Of a stretch of DNA of 64,000 nt, positions 58,301 to 64,000 are shown in pieces. Origin of the DNA: Pirellula sp. (GTDB lineage Bacteria; Planctomycetota; Planctomycetia; Pirellulales; PNKZ01). Each line of letters opens with the position of its first letter. The first letter of the stretch is position 1. The notes below the pieces were generated by a model that was given only the letters and a program-made list of their open reading frames with translations, made no database searches and was not told the origin of the DNA. Position numbers and translations under genes: made by a program. The DNA lies in NCBI GenBank assembly GCA_013822735.1, contig PNKZ01000026.1, positions 23,150 to 87,149 of the forward strand, given 5' to 3'.

Positions 58301-59771
58301 CCGACGAGGGGCCGTCATGGTCGTCGCGCGCTTGTAATATCGTGCCGGTGATGACATCCGACGTTCCTTCCACCAGCCAAAGTCGATCGTTGACGTCGAT
58401 CGTAGGAGCATCGTTCTCCTCCTCCGGAAACGTCGAGATCGAGAACGTAAGCTCGCTGACGGCCCCCTCGGAGTCGGTGACGCTGAACTGGAGCGAGCCG
58501 CCGCCCGTCATGCCGTCTTGGTAGATCAAAAAGCCGTCGTTGACGTACTGTTGGGTGAACGTCGAACCGCCGGCGAGCGCGGAGCCGTTGAGGTACAGCG
58601 TGCCGCAGCTCGGCGCCGTTACGAGCGTGTAGATCAATGACGAGGCATCGTCGAAGTCGTCGTTCGCTTGGAGTTGCTCGTGGCCGATGGTCGCCGACGA
58701 GCCCTCGATCAAGCTCAGCGCGGCGTTTGTCACCACGTTCGGCGCGGCATTGTCGAAAAGAATTATCGTGCCGTCGGACCAGCCGACGAGGTTCGCTCCA
58801 TCGGCCGACGTGAGAAGCACCCTAAGCGATTCTGAACCTTCGAACTCGCTGTCGGCGACGACGGTCAGGTTAAGCGTCTTCTCGACTTCGCCCGGCGCAA
58901 AGACGATCGTTCCCGAAGTGAAGTGCCCTGCATCGTGATACTCGGTCGACCAGGAACCTTCGACGTCGTGAAACTCCCAATAGCCGGTCGACACGTAGAT
59001 GTCTTGATATCCGCCGTGGTCGACCAGATTCTCTTCCCAATAGCCGGCTTGAACCAGCTGGCCGAATTCATCGAACTGATCTTCGTGCCAGATCGGTTCG
59101 TCAACCATGTCCGGAACCCATTGCTGCTCATAGTAGCCGGACTCGATCCATTCCTGCGTCGTATACGGCTCGTTCCAAACTTCCGTGGTGTACGCCTCTC
59201 GATAGACGCCGAGATAGTCGGAGCCTTCCTGCGCGGTGCCCGCTTGCAACTCCCAGCCGACTTCTATCGAGCGGCTCGGATCGGAATGTGAGAGCCGCAC
59301 CTTGATCGAGTGCGTAGTACCGTTCTCGCGCAGGCCGGTGTTTTCGACATAGGCGAACGGCATCGTCGAGGGCTCACCCTCGGCGGTGACGCGAACTTCG
59401 CCGTCGTCGAACGCGCCACGCCGGTCGCCGACAAGATAGTTCCAGCTGTAGGTGTCGCCGGCGGAGAGCGTTATCTGCCGGTTGGGATTGGCGTCGATGC
59501 GTAGGCTGAGTTCATCGCCGTCCCCGTCCGTGTCGTTGGCAAGTTGCGGCGCGTAATCGCCGGTTTGAATCGAATTGCCCGCACCGACAAGGTATTCGTC
59601 ATCTTCCGCGATCGGGTCGGCATTCAGGACGACGCGCTGTTCCAGCGCATCCATTCGATGACGTCGGTGCAGGCTACGGCGTTTTGCGAAGGCCGCCTTG
59701 CGCTGGCGACGATTGCGACGCAAGTAACCGAGATAACCCCAGAACGACTCCCAGGCGCGGAGCAGGCGCAT
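43368..59771 (-). CDS. Giant LEPR-XLL / cadherin-like / Calx-beta / Rhs protein with C-terminal AHH-type nuclease
   Basis: The protein has 5467 residues. The N-terminus is basic with LEQRVVLNA (43-51), a LEPR-XLL-type signature of planctomycete surface proteins. About 100-2040: repeated cadherin-like and tandem-95/VCBS repeats (EYAPEADWNGEDSFQYRVSD-like units). About 2050-2490: Calx-beta repeats (VTLTLSRVLTEDVTITWATA). About 2500-3500: further beta repeats, with Ca-binding D-x-D runs. From about 3510: YD-repeats of an Rhs shell (DGLLRQFDFSGRLREIRDLN) to about 5000. About 5040-5350: a linker with Gly/Ala membrane-like segment. The tip (5353-5467) has AQHVIPSELSTHPVLQQIGI, N5382, and HRGYHKVYNEVV with H5399/H5403: an AHH/HNH-type nuclease (AQH in place of AHH). 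A contact or secreted toxin is likely. The immunity gene overlaps its stop. Confidence 0.9.
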   Translation of the reverse strand: MRLLRAWESFWGYLGYLRRNRRQRKAAFAKRRSLHRRHRMDALEQRVVLNADPIAEDDEYLVGAGNSIQTGDYAPQLANDTDGDGDELSLRIDANPNRQITLSAGDTYSWNYLVGDRRGAFDDGEVRVTAEGEPSTMPFAYVENTGLRENGTTHSIKVRLSHSDPSRSIEVGWELQAGTAQEGSDYLGVYREAYTTEVWNEPYTTQEWIESGYYEQQWVPDMVDEPIWHEDQFDEFGQLVQAGYWEENLVDHGGYQDIYVSTGYWEFHDVEGSWSTEYHDAGHFTSGTIVFAPGEVEKTLNLTVVADSEFEGSESLRVLLTSADGANLVGWSDGTIILFDNAAPNVVTNAALSLIEGSSATIGHEQLQANDDFDDASSLIYTLVTAPSCGTLYLNGSALAGGSTFTQQYVNDGFLIYQDGMTGGGSLQFSVTDSEGAVSELTFSISTFPEEENDAPTIDVNDRLWLVEGTSDVITGTILQARDDHDGPSSVTYTIDQLMASGILYLNGSPLSAHSTFTQDNIDMGSVTFEAGASGNLEFTFTVTDAQGAETHGTFAITVLDATIPMQVNNGLTIGGGATRTITTGELQVRDEGLPADQLIYSVHTMPTHGTLYWNGAAMTTGFSLSQADIDDGLLSFQADTIDTDYFTFTVTDPFARYTALETFAIQIVNPEPYLIVSAGMSVKVGSTTTIDETLLHVGDDDSTAESVIYTLNMTPAQGTLCRDGSPLSEGSTFTQAEINTGRISYYAETPGGEQLEFTTTDESGHSTLGFSFAVTITNDNTPPEIAPGSNELIVEDHTFSLNAYDADGDDLTLLIEIAPLHGQLTMEPGNVVRYTPDADYNGTDSFRYAVSDGEDSSAYETVTVSIDSAEDAPRVPNEDHYSISEDGTLAIGLSDPDGDDLSIEIVSYPSHGDVSIDDNYINYTPWGDFNGSDTFVYSVSDGLHTVVQAIYVTIVPVDDLPTIPSDESYEIDQDSEWRFYPSDIDGDAFSLVITGSPSNGTAEVGPYGNGAYFRYVPTGSWTGEDSFSYQVIQEGIVVAEGAVNFTVLPTNQELTAGAPETYTIDEDSSLTVEAPGLLANDSSSYGQLVAELISGPGHAAFFTLNSDGSFEYAPEADWNGEDSFQYRVSDGQSVTDPITVAITVAAVNDTPIITALDGFYGVVEQTDLTLHGTGLSIDDLDAGDVDIQVTFGVAFGTLIVDPGTTGVVISSSSSQLVTLAGTVSQINALLAGQDAGTLIYRIDSDAPPAQDYLTISVNDLGNAGSGGEATAEAVVSIALGNTNDGPTATNDVIQVSPSVPLTFPPSELTANDGDPDGTTLNIIAFTQPAHGTLTRDTYGNFIYNVDPAYLGGDSFVYTISDGEIESSATVWLEVGSLVAAAGNLQQLSTNEDTSLDLRLTRDRIDGELATHFRLSVETGTLSRLGSPMLPETELLAEEAINGFTFTPGDNMSGTVTLTVEFGTKINGQFVASATGTRSYEIDVVGVNDGPGGGDDYASMTTDSRLHIDPADLLLNDYDLEDGTVSFDAISVDPAVGSLVPNGDGTYEFSPVGGFLGTVELHYAISDSEGSVGSGTLYVTVLPGNQDPVTGTAENYDVAINGVLTVDAPGLLANDYDPDGDELSASVYSMPQHASAFTLNSDGSFEYAPEAGWTGTDMFQYCVSDGTNTTEPIAVMLNVMPVNVAPTAISPASTLMAVEDIDLQLHGTGLWIDDADAGDASVRAGLHVSYGLLVVDAGATGVSVSGNGTTEVVFTGSIEDINELLAGGNGASIYYRTVSDAPPDTAQLTLSVNDLGNSGFGGSRTAEAMTLIQIGGVNDPPSSTDDEFELPEDGSLPVESANVLTNDSDDNASSVTAALYGAEPAHAAHFVLNSDGSFAYTPQADWFGVDSFQYRSYDGEYYSAPTTVTITVTPVNDSPLISMPATFSAVESLSLALQNAGISIADDSEDVSVEVTITAVIGELNVVVGTTGVIASPIDAHNVVLSGTIAQINGLLAGEGGSTIAYLVADAAGAESDTLTITVNDLGGYGAGGPQTTTITAEVEIGQEIEPPTISAAYAAVSESDAQVVVTLTLSRVLTEDVTITWATADRTAHAGADYVAATNTVTFVAGHTSAQITIALLNDSIDGDDKSFALELSGPDDVLMENSAVEIVISDDDASPTITIANTTADEAAGFAEFTVTLSAAGDRVVFVDWTTAAGTAGAADFVANNGRLAFAPGETSRKIAVELVNDDVHEDTKNFTVNLSNPVNATIPGSPTATATNANDDAPPTIRVISTGSPEGDGPATVFVELSRASESLITVDWSIVDGTAAAGDDYADDDEEYPLSGRLSFTPGTTKLPITVPITIDADAEPDETVSVELTSSDPLFATLNGTLTIRDDDRVRVKIENQEFDESAGVVGLVVSLQGAPDATVSVNWQIIDDTAVEGIDFELVKPHRDENNAIVPNEWDVLTPTDLRVLTFELGRPDPKIYVRILDNAVFDGDRQFRVQLSTPTNANVQTEKADITILDDESVPGHLRDIGVTAENYRAMFPPQVSAPPPPSQPTDTSLPAFPTTQLQFEIASRADAVRSVGEGVLKDANSWQRAHISVTAGTLGTASGNGRIEMAADGSFSFTPTLTGDLVENPIDVNDSFEYELVRSDGSKVIKTANLSLRPTLPSVSVSVPASIKEGSEVDITVSVGSPNGIAVISALADSGGIDDDGQPYASGFIDSVPWDDDVWHPVSYQPGATAHLKLSAVDDNDTNVLAPGPHVLPVYVTAQDSFWGTQATVRQDVLVENENPQLEITSILSSVDEGQPFLVIGKITDSSPTDSFLLTVEFQGGVLEFAFPNGLEIRDTLDWPRYAWNSANREFVLEIYVGDDSPEDPPTNFANELKFHLSDFDGGTCNVTRPLTVANTPPRIDIALSERHEDGTYNLTLNVDDWFDGCEVDGAVYDHEGNQVSAGSDLGLSYTVVDGWYGNITATDDDGGVTTRSFVVPSGMPDREPAPSYDSGFYDAMLAIFRVPDQPEEPIANPALRVYASDAFSGTDDGLRFVIESSGGSTTAPDFEDLAVGYSIRDKKTGDEKASGTSYVSYEGSQASINFNDWTGPSWRPKWDAEVELVITSVQRRISNPFGGSTLTATTIPTTGAGKTATAWIHATPIAASIDINLTQDPGRNPEAAAAVGEGSVQVGVREGDVRLAFDPSGMAFTPTYVGAEQLYPVALVKTTLPVAGAVSEIKAKLIIAGGVIDPNTDNSTFENSDIVGDEVTFEFSGSISATDLLHFAVPLVGKDLNSLRSGRHDFYVVFTVTDADGEHTLTQRGSFIWQNRFDAEVGETEFGDGWAIPELSRLIYSPANGAGTFQGNIAGKSGFALLNGDGTSEWFEVQKIGGFPLEPAAVDDSEWTSELIAESGGTISWTAYGQPGKLYELTVAWPPNPDLTSAATYEVVHGRPAFAGRNPQTTYTLNQQIGGSFSLGLFTPDDSGVIEIKLSADGKVAAGIALISEIVVTDVYKPELRADDHPSSPDSGLRLQLSDSDGLLRQFDFSGRLREIRDLNDNRIAFSYYGDQDADVDELEGLLKSVTQQGGLTTTYTYSGRYLDKIKDFADREVDYLIMGEELEEIKAASPGLGSQQPITKFDYNDGVLTEIERTISTGAGGLVQTTTIGRDGVFHRVTTVSISDTVTDASWSFTPIVAAAFYDDAHHLFAAADNHIGGDAVAGERQEVQATYIDTAGSTWIYQTDRLGYVTALAKPKVYAFDETTGTGFKYAPAHPEDDVVLQDEVWTWTRDAFGKAIIFVQPTVDENGVLHRQHTAYDYNGIRLSSIRYYEPDNGTAPHGLRAREDWVYEDITDEWGTVIARKLKEHKAFFDVQAGEPSSARLITKYVTDDRGNILRETAPDGSVTINQYTYKPHTINDLAGGLVDLTWDAVHGTTDYVYYGQSSPSLTAEERRRIGLLKEVTHHIVDANGRPDEVSESFTYDDNRNLDKATDIYGVETDHDYDELDRLAKTTHTHTEDAPSLVESTSYDGLGNIVREIRESGYVDPTSDLAPLIRTFQYETSYKYDVLERVKTIRDDERNADTEYAYENVAAGQKVLVKTSKPGELSGQVTTELYYDPRRQLTATVHPESTYFVYDPDKDIWRIYGLVPKSEVETDTTREKVVEFATYDQQGRIAASWSAVQTEVAPDDRKTTYTYDTLGRQWKVEGPDPDAELSSTLQNLPQSRPLTVYVYAADGSLKKTETGSADDPDYRTFDTSSYWGGRAEVDKIVYQGDGNVDQYYFQAFRLYDAAGRLVIESDANINFTYYAYDQLDRLISVRDAAGGVTEIDYFTRSDALDEPHDGVTIDVRAVRLERITAPPANDAESYPRVTWKQYDAGGNLIRVVNPDSDGERSTLKAMSDVYRYNADGTLAEQWQEEFGPNPAKQRQKWFEYDDAGRLKRVYDALGDLATYAYDRSDNIIRQGNGRGGELRTGYDELGRKYSEGQYDTATDALVAGTKAAQYNYDYQNNVTYTSDQFGDITVGVYDTLGRAVATYEPDVSFVMDTTNNVNKRDAKTTEYTFDDNGDLIKVKKPDGSTVNSSQFNELGQAKRVFEENVGSSSRTVRYEFDAAGNTRKFAEVVAGNDENVVEYEYDAMNRLHKERIFLDGQAKERVWTYDKAGNLKKYRDRDGRVTDYDYDALNRLTAEHSYGPGGVNERYGKNEFTYHQSGEMASAIGYTFAFAKYVPVSIYRYDDYDIRGRAQEVTETVTALGVSKFVRFKYEFQDAFAPGKRLQPTARSGYVVTASDNNGKVLYKNTYQMDAAGREVYAEQTSSRDDKQVLHDYFAGSNASMPDPVDAGVTPYAARRDLTTRSQKVNGQYQAVLKTATYYEEQDSGLVRRVDQLKADGSPLMSGTARLSHQYNYDIGDQLQVYIDRTGTKTIPHGPGGSATAAPYDRETTLRGGRIIDIQYDAEGHILSYTDDGIINDYVVHSWQANDRLAKYQFNNTEVLYYYDPFGRLIAHGENGVGVLHFYDGEQETLRFNSSGALQARFFYSAGELAAGDSDLTSSTYWTLTDAQASVRDAVAFSGAPSLVGYDYSETGALSISNGSFPSDFARYRGNTFVGSRIEYYNGRNWTSSLLDGQSLSAVSTTGPSRYPSIRSALAEPFNLGKEFAKQVVGRIDNGVQVGLGIFETGIGAAYIVGTGGIGGFFGGGFLVYNGLDNIHAGWNDTQTLTSQGAQWAARELGASKNTQEWVGFGADLTAGLLSGGIAAAASRSMAAAATRAATRAHVMANLEASAAARGSSRFGEHLRRLAVREQIETSVAANRAVLQSSNFRDFLIRSQASLAPASTRSIPGLPGQVTGGNSTTLGKNMMEEMGLPKSQKWTGYQAQHVIPSELSTHPVLQQIGIDLDHASNGMFLPTPDKAMSSLARHRGYHKVYNEVVRRQLSRMDVTKSVSVLEQEVFQLQQRLRFLAQQGTPMYPGKKMGGATVDLWERLLNQ

Positions 59772-60289
59772 AGCGTCACCCTTGTGCGGCGGCGGTGTTT
59801 CTTAATGGAGCGACGTCACCGGAGTGCGCCATCGCGGCGCAGGCCTGAGCTGTCACATGCGTCTGCCGTCCAACCCGATCAGGGGTTGTTGCAACCGCAC
59901 TCAGGAAGCGTAGCTCAGTCGCCCTTTCTGAAATTGGGGGGCGCCATGTCGTTGTTTATCACTACGTCGTGGCGAGAGTGATCGGCGCGACGCGCACCGC
60001 CGCGTTCAACGGCAATTCAGATTGTGACGACGCTGACGATCAGAGTGTTGCCGGAGTGCTACCACGTTGTCTTAACGAAGCAATCGTGTTGCCTATTGCC
60101 TTCGAAAGCTCATCGGCAGAACGGTTCGCACACTTTCCGAGTGGACGGCTCAGTCAAGTAAAGTGGTTCGTTTTTTTGCGAAGTTTCGACGGCTTGAAAT
60201 TGCTACGCGTGCCGCGCTCAGATTTGCAATCGCATCGTTACCGCTGAACGGGTTGTGCGGGAGGACTCGCTTTTCCCACGCTGCGTTAG
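59772..60289. other. Intergenic region upstream of the giant Rhs gene
   Basis: No gene seen. Plus-strand frames (59544-59981, 59969-60247) are partly antisense to the Rhs 5' end and lack protein sense. The region should hold the Rhs promoter; AAGGGTGA just before ATG 59771 may serve as its ribosome site. Confidence 0.4.
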
Positions 60290-60601
60290 GCCCCGTCACC
60301 GCGGGCGGCCTACCCGATTGCACCCTCGCCGACTACCCGAACATGTTCGCCGCGATGTCTGCCGGCTCCGGTCTGGGCGCTCTGACGCGCGATGACGACC
60401 ACGCCAGGGGGCCTTTTTATAGAGCGGCGCCAAGACAAGGTTCTCTACGGCAGCGACCGAAACGAGCCCGTCGGCCGCGGCCCCAAATGCCAAAGCTCGC
60501 AAACCGTCGTGGCGTTGCGTAAGCTGGCCGGGTCGAAAGCCGTCGAGCGAAAGATTCTGTACGCTCACGCGAAACGTCTTTTCCGCCTGACCGACGTTTA
60601 A
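60290..60601 (+). pseudogene. Amidohydrolase-family C-terminal remnant
   Basis: One frame reads GGLPDCTLADYPNMFAAMSA then GSGLGALTRDDDHARG; a shift then gives FIERRQDKVLYGSDRNEPVG and VVALRKLAGSKAVERKILYA to RLFRLTDV and a stop. The order (LxADYPNxxxDLSAGSGLNA, HQDKxLYGSDCND, AVERKILYxNAKKL) is that of planctomycete amidohydrolases. One frameshift and no 5' part: dead. The dehydrogenase gene starts 36 bases later. Confidence 0.7.
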
Positions 60602-60636
60602 CAGTTTGTCCCCGTATTCACGCCGACGTCTCTTTT

Positions 60637-63600
60637 ATGCCGCACCTCGCATTCCGAATCGTCTCCCTGTCTGTGATCGTCGCCTGCACGTGGCCGCTTG
60701 CCGCCGACGATTTCCCCATTCCGCCAAACACCGAGAAAGAACAAAGCGCGCCGATGCCGCCGGACGAAGTCGTCCGCACGGTTAAGCTTCCCCCCGGCTT
60801 TAAGCTTTCCGTGTTCGCGGCCGAGCCCGACGTGCGCAATCCCATCGCCATGACGTTCGACGAACGCGGCCGGTTGTGGGTCGCCGAGAGTTACAGTTGG
60901 GCCGGCAACGGCGACGGCGGCTTCCGCCCCGAGATACGCGACCGCATTTTGATTTTCGAAGACACCGACAACGACGGCAAGCATGACAAGCGCACCGTCT
61001 TCGCCGACGACGTGCATCGGCTCACCAGCATCGAAGTCGGCTACGGCGGCGTCTGGGCCATCTGTCTGCCGAACTTGCTCTTCATCCCGGATGCGAATCG
61101 CGACGACAAGCCCGACGGTCCCCCGGTCGTAAAGCTCGACGGCTTCGACGGCGGCTCCGGCAGCCACACCCCGGCCAACGGCCTGAAGTGGGGCCCCGAT
61201 GGTTGGCTCTACGCGCGGCAAGGCATTCAAGTAACCAGCCTCATCGGCAAGCCGGGCTCCTCCGAATCGCAGCGCCTCAAATTCAACACGGGCATTTGGC
61301 GCTACCATCCCGTGCGCGGCACGGTGGAAGCGGTGATGCACGGCATGACCAACTCTTGGGGCTTCGATTTCGACAAGCATGGCGAGATGTTCTGCATCAA
61401 CACGGTGATCGGCCACCTCTGGCACGTCGTGCAAGGCGTCCACACCGAACGGATGTACGGTGCCGATCCGAACCCGTACGTGTTCGACCTCGTCAAGCAA
61501 ACGGCCGACCACGTGCACTGGGACACCGGCGAAGTGTGGAACGATGTCCGTAAAGGCGTCACTGACAAGACGAGCGCCGCCGGCGGTGGGCACGCGCACA
61601 TCGGCCTGATGATCTACCAAGGCGATAACTGGCCGGCCGAATATCGCGACAAGGTCTATACGCTCAACCTGCACGGGCGACGGATCAACTGCGACATTCT
61701 TAAACGCGAAGGCGCCGGCTACACGGCAACGCACGGCGAAGACTTCTGCTTCATCCAAGACCCTTGGTTCCGCGGCATGGAACTGCTCACCGGCCCCGAC
61801 GGCGGCGTCTTCATGGCCGATTGGAGCGACACCGGCGAATGCCACGACCACGACGGCGTGCACCGCGCGAGCGGGCGGATTTATAAGCTGACGTACGGGG
61901 AGCAGACGAAGCTGCCGGCGTTTGATCTATCCAAACTGTCTGATAAGGCAGTTGTTGAGCTTTTGGCTCACGATAATCAATGGTGGCCACGTCAAGCTCG
62001 TCGGGTACTCGCCGAACGGTACGCGAAGCAAGAGCCTGCGTTTGAGTTTTGGGGCAAGCTTCAGAACGAAGCCATGGCACAGTCCGAAACCGTCCGACGC
62101 TTGCGATTGCTGGAAGCCGCAGCCTCGATTCGCGGACTGAATGAAGCGACCTTAGGACTCGTTGCCGACTCCGAAAACGAGTCTGATCGAGCCTCTGCTT
62201 ATCGGATGTTGATGGACCTCTTTCCGTTTCAAACGGCGGTGAATTTCCCCGGTGAGAAGTTTCATCCCAACTATTACCTCCTCACCGGTGCCGCACACCA
62301 TGACAAGTCCGGTCTCGTACTCCTGCATCTCGCGTCACTTTTGCAGCGCATGCCCGACGACGAAGCACGCGGCCTCGCGGAGGTTTTGTGCGGGCGCGCG
62401 GAGTTTGCTACGGATCGCATGTATCCGAATCTGGTGTGGTGCGGCATCGAAGCTCAAGTCCCGCGACAGGTGAAGTGGGCCGCCGCGTTGGCGCTAAAGT
62501 CAGAACTGCCGCTCGTGGCGCAGAATATCACGCGGCGTCTCGTGCTCGATCTTGACCGCAATCGTGCTCCGATTGACGAACTGTTGACCGCGGTTCGCGA
62601 CGGGCAAGCCCGACATCCCGAGTCGATCCTGGCCGGAATGTCTCGGGCATTACACGGTGTTCGCCGCGCTGATCCGCAGGCCGGTTGGTCGAAGGTCGCC
62701 GCGATTTACGCGACGTCGAAGAGTGAGGAGACGCGCCGCCATGTGCAAGCCTTGAATGTTGTTTTCGGCTCAGGCGTCGCGATCGACGAACTGAAGAAGC
62801 TGGTCGCCGATGCCGCGGCCGATCCGCAGGCTCGGCAGCAAGCTCTCTCCGCGCTCTTGGAAGGTCGGCCGGAAGGGTATGCCCCGACGCTCCAACAATT
62901 GCTTACCGATCGCTTCCTCACGCTCGAAGCACTTCGCGGGCTCGCCTACTACGACGACTCCGCTACCCCCAACAAGATTCTCAATCGCCTTCGCGCCTAC
63001 AGTGCTGCCGAACGAGCCGAGGCGATCAATACGCTGACCGCGCGTCCGGCGTATGCCCGAGCATTGTTGCAGGCGGTGCGCGACGGCAAGATTCCGGCGG
63101 CGGAGATTTCGGCGTTCCATGCGCGACAGATCGCCGGCTTCAACGACGAACAACTCGGCAAGGATCTGAAAGAACTGTGGGGCGAGGTGCGCGTGAGCGC
63201 CGCCGAGAAGAAGACGCTTATCGAGCGCTACAAGATGGAACTGACCGCCAAGTCTGACAAGCAGGCCGATTTGAGCGCGGGCCGAGCATTGTTTCAGAAG
63301 TCGTGCGCGAATTGCCATGTGCTCTACGGCCAGGGACGCCTGATTGGGCCCGACCTCACCGGATCGAATCGTAAAAACCTCGACTATCTGCTGGAGAACA
63401 TCGTCGACCCGAGCGCGAGCGTCGCCGCGAACTTCCGGAGCGTGAGCGTTACGCTGGCCGACGGGCGCGTGCTGAGCGGCGTCGTCGGCGAACAGAACGA
63501 GCGCATTGTCAAATTGCTCACGGCCCAAGAGCCGCAAACGCTCGACCGTAAGGAGATCGAGGAGATCACGCAAACGACACAATCGCTCATGCCCGAGGGG

Positions 63601-63687
63601 ATGTTGCAGAACCTGTCGCCGGAGCAAATCCGCAACCTCGTCGGCTATTTGCAGTCGGTAGAACAGGTGCCGCTGCCGAAGGAATAG
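60637..63687 (+). CDS. PVC-type membrane-bound dehydrogenase with cytochrome c domain
   Basis: The 1016-residue protein has a signal peptide (about 1-24, FRIVSLSVIVACTWPLAADD). A PVC-type beta-propeller dehydrogenase domain follows: LPPGFKLSVFAAEPDVRNPI, AMTFDERGRLWVAESYSW, then ELLTGPDGGVFMADWSDTGE. A helical repeat stretch (about 430-870, HEAT-like) comes next. The C-terminal cytochrome c domain (about 880-1010) has C890-ANC893-H894 (CxxCH heme site) and DPSASVAANFRSVSVTLADG. Such fusions are abundant in planctomycetes and are thought to oxidise sugars or alcohols in the periplasm with electrons passed to heme. The substrate is unknown. No operon partner is visible; the sulfatase is far away. 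Confidence 0.95.
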   Translation: MPHLAFRIVSLSVIVACTWPLAADDFPIPPNTEKEQSAPMPPDEVVRTVKLPPGFKLSVFAAEPDVRNPIAMTFDERGRLWVAESYSWAGNGDGGFRPEIRDRILIFEDTDNDGKHDKRTVFADDVHRLTSIEVGYGGVWAICLPNLLFIPDANRDDKPDGPPVVKLDGFDGGSGSHTPANGLKWGPDGWLYARQGIQVTSLIGKPGSSESQRLKFNTGIWRYHPVRGTVEAVMHGMTNSWGFDFDKHGEMFCINTVIGHLWHVVQGVHTERMYGADPNPYVFDLVKQTADHVHWDTGEVWNDVRKGVTDKTSAAGGGHAHIGLMIYQGDNWPAEYRDKVYTLNLHGRRINCDILKREGAGYTATHGEDFCFIQDPWFRGMELLTGPDGGVFMADWSDTGECHDHDGVHRASGRIYKLTYGEQTKLPAFDLSKLSDKAVVELLAHDNQWWPRQARRVLAERYAKQEPAFEFWGKLQNEAMAQSETVRRLRLLEAAASIRGLNEATLGLVADSENESDRASAYRMLMDLFPFQTAVNFPGEKFHPNYYLLTGAAHHDKSGLVLLHLASLLQRMPDDEARGLAEVLCGRAEFATDRMYPNLVWCGIEAQVPRQVKWAAALALKSELPLVAQNITRRLVLDLDRNRAPIDELLTAVRDGQARHPESILAGMSRALHGVRRADPQAGWSKVAAIYATSKSEETRRHVQALNVVFGSGVAIDELKKLVADAAADPQARQQALSALLEGRPEGYAPTLQQLLTDRFLTLEALRGLAYYDDSATPNKILNRLRAYSAAERAEAINTLTARPAYARALLQAVRDGKIPAAEISAFHARQIAGFNDEQLGKDLKELWGEVRVSAAEKKTLIERYKMELTAKSDKQADLSAGRALFQKSCANCHVLYGQGRLIGPDLTGSNRKNLDYLLENIVDPSASVAANFRSVSVTLADGRVLSGVVGEQNERIVKLLTAQEPQTLDRKEIEEITQTTQSLMPEGMLQNLSPEQIRNLVGYLQSVEQVPLPKE

Positions 63688-63745
63688 ACGGGAGACGGGA
63701 GACTGGTGACTGAAGCCCTTCTCCCGCTGGGAGTTGTGCTTACTT

Positions 63746-63917
63746 CCTTCTCCCACTGGGAGAAGGTGGCCGTGAGGCCGGATGAGGGTGACGTTGCATC
63801 ACGCTGGGCATCGCGTCTGGAACACTCGCTGCGCCGTTAAAACTATGAGCCCGGCGTTCTGCCGCGCGGCCCTCACCCGTCTCGCTGGCGCTCGTCGACC
63901 TCTCCCAGTGGGAGAGG
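63746..63917. repeat. Palindromic dispersed repeat / terminator-like element
   Basis: The left part is a perfect palindrome CCTTCTCCCA-C-TGGGAGAAGG (63746-63766); the right part is CCTCTCCCA-G-TGGGAGAGG (63899-63917). Between them GGATGAGGGTGA (63779-63790) and GGCCCTCACCC (63868-63878) are roughly inverted. A weak third copy (CTTCTCCCGCTGGGAG) precedes at 63718. It looks like a non-autonomous dispersed element and could also terminate the dehydrogenase transcript. No gene is seen to the window end. Confidence 0.6.
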
Positions 63918-64000
63918 TGTTTCGCATCGACGTCGATTGCTAAAGCGAAAAGCGACGAGGCGCCACGGGCGACGGCACACGCAGCGTGCCTACTACACTG

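Noticed and set aside
60598..61863. 421-aa minus-strand frame
   Set aside because: Antisense to the PVC-type dehydrogenase.
1..64000. CRISPR arrays, tRNA and rRNA genes
   Set aside because: No regularly spaced direct repeats and no tRNA T-loop/CCA-type or rRNA sequence was noticed; tmRNA or small RNAs could be missed by eye.

Overview
The window looks like a stretch of a moderately GC-rich planctomycete chromosome, probably Pirellulales-like. The evidence is family content: a LEPR-XLL-type N-terminal signature on a giant surface protein, a PVC-type cytochrome c/beta-propeller dehydrogenase, an FGly-type secreted sulfatase plus sulfatase and FAD-oxidoreductase debris, and Cys/Pro-rich exported proteins. 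No rRNA, tRNA or CRISPR array was seen.

Region by region: (1) 0-3.3 kb holds a vWA / PP2C phosphatase / Ser-Thr-kinase-like triad with the gene order of E. coli yegL-yegK-yegI (the TerY-P type triad); the first gene is cut by the window edge. (2) 3.5-5.8 kb holds small hypothetical genes. (3) 5.9-16.8 kb, all on the minus strand, is a defence-like island: a transglutaminase-like protein, a Cys-rich protein, an AbiU2-type HEPN protein coupled to a 31-codon ORF, an SRAP (YedK/HMCES) protein, an HELGH metallopeptidase, a Shedu-like (DUF4263) nuclease and a 1434-residue STAND/NACHT-like NTPase ending in a PD-(D/E)XK-like domain. IS and integrase remnants lie inside it and beside it. (4) 18.2-34.7 kb holds a secreted sulfatase and two tripartite RND efflux systems. 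Each is governed by a 216-aa TetR protein with a nearly identical recognition helix, and five copies of one palindromic operator (GACnGAC-NN-GTCnGTC) sit in their promoters. (5) 35-41.2 kb holds an integral membrane protein, a marR-yceI pair with a strong inverted-repeat operator, and a graveyard of IS630, IS5, IS4/IS5-like and IS66 remnants mixed with broken sulfatase and oxidoreductase genes. (6) 41.2-59.8 kb is a polymorphic-toxin locus. A 5467-residue cadherin-like/Calx-beta/Rhs protein ends in an AHH-type nuclease and overlaps its putative immunity gene by ATGA. Downstream are a RAYT transposase and an orphan toxin tip with its own overlapping putative immunity gene. (7) 60.3-64 kb holds an amidohydrolase remnant, the PVC-type dehydrogenase and a palindromic repeat.

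Taken together the window is accessory DNA: conflict systems (STAND nuclease, Shedu, HEPN, Rhs toxin/immunity), efflux under a shared TetR regulon, and many dead mobile elements marking repeated insertion. The best candidates for undescribed biology are the STAND-nuclease with its neighbours, the SRAP / 31-codon ORF / AbiU2 operon, and the giant Rhs toxin locus with the RAYT-flanked orphan tip.
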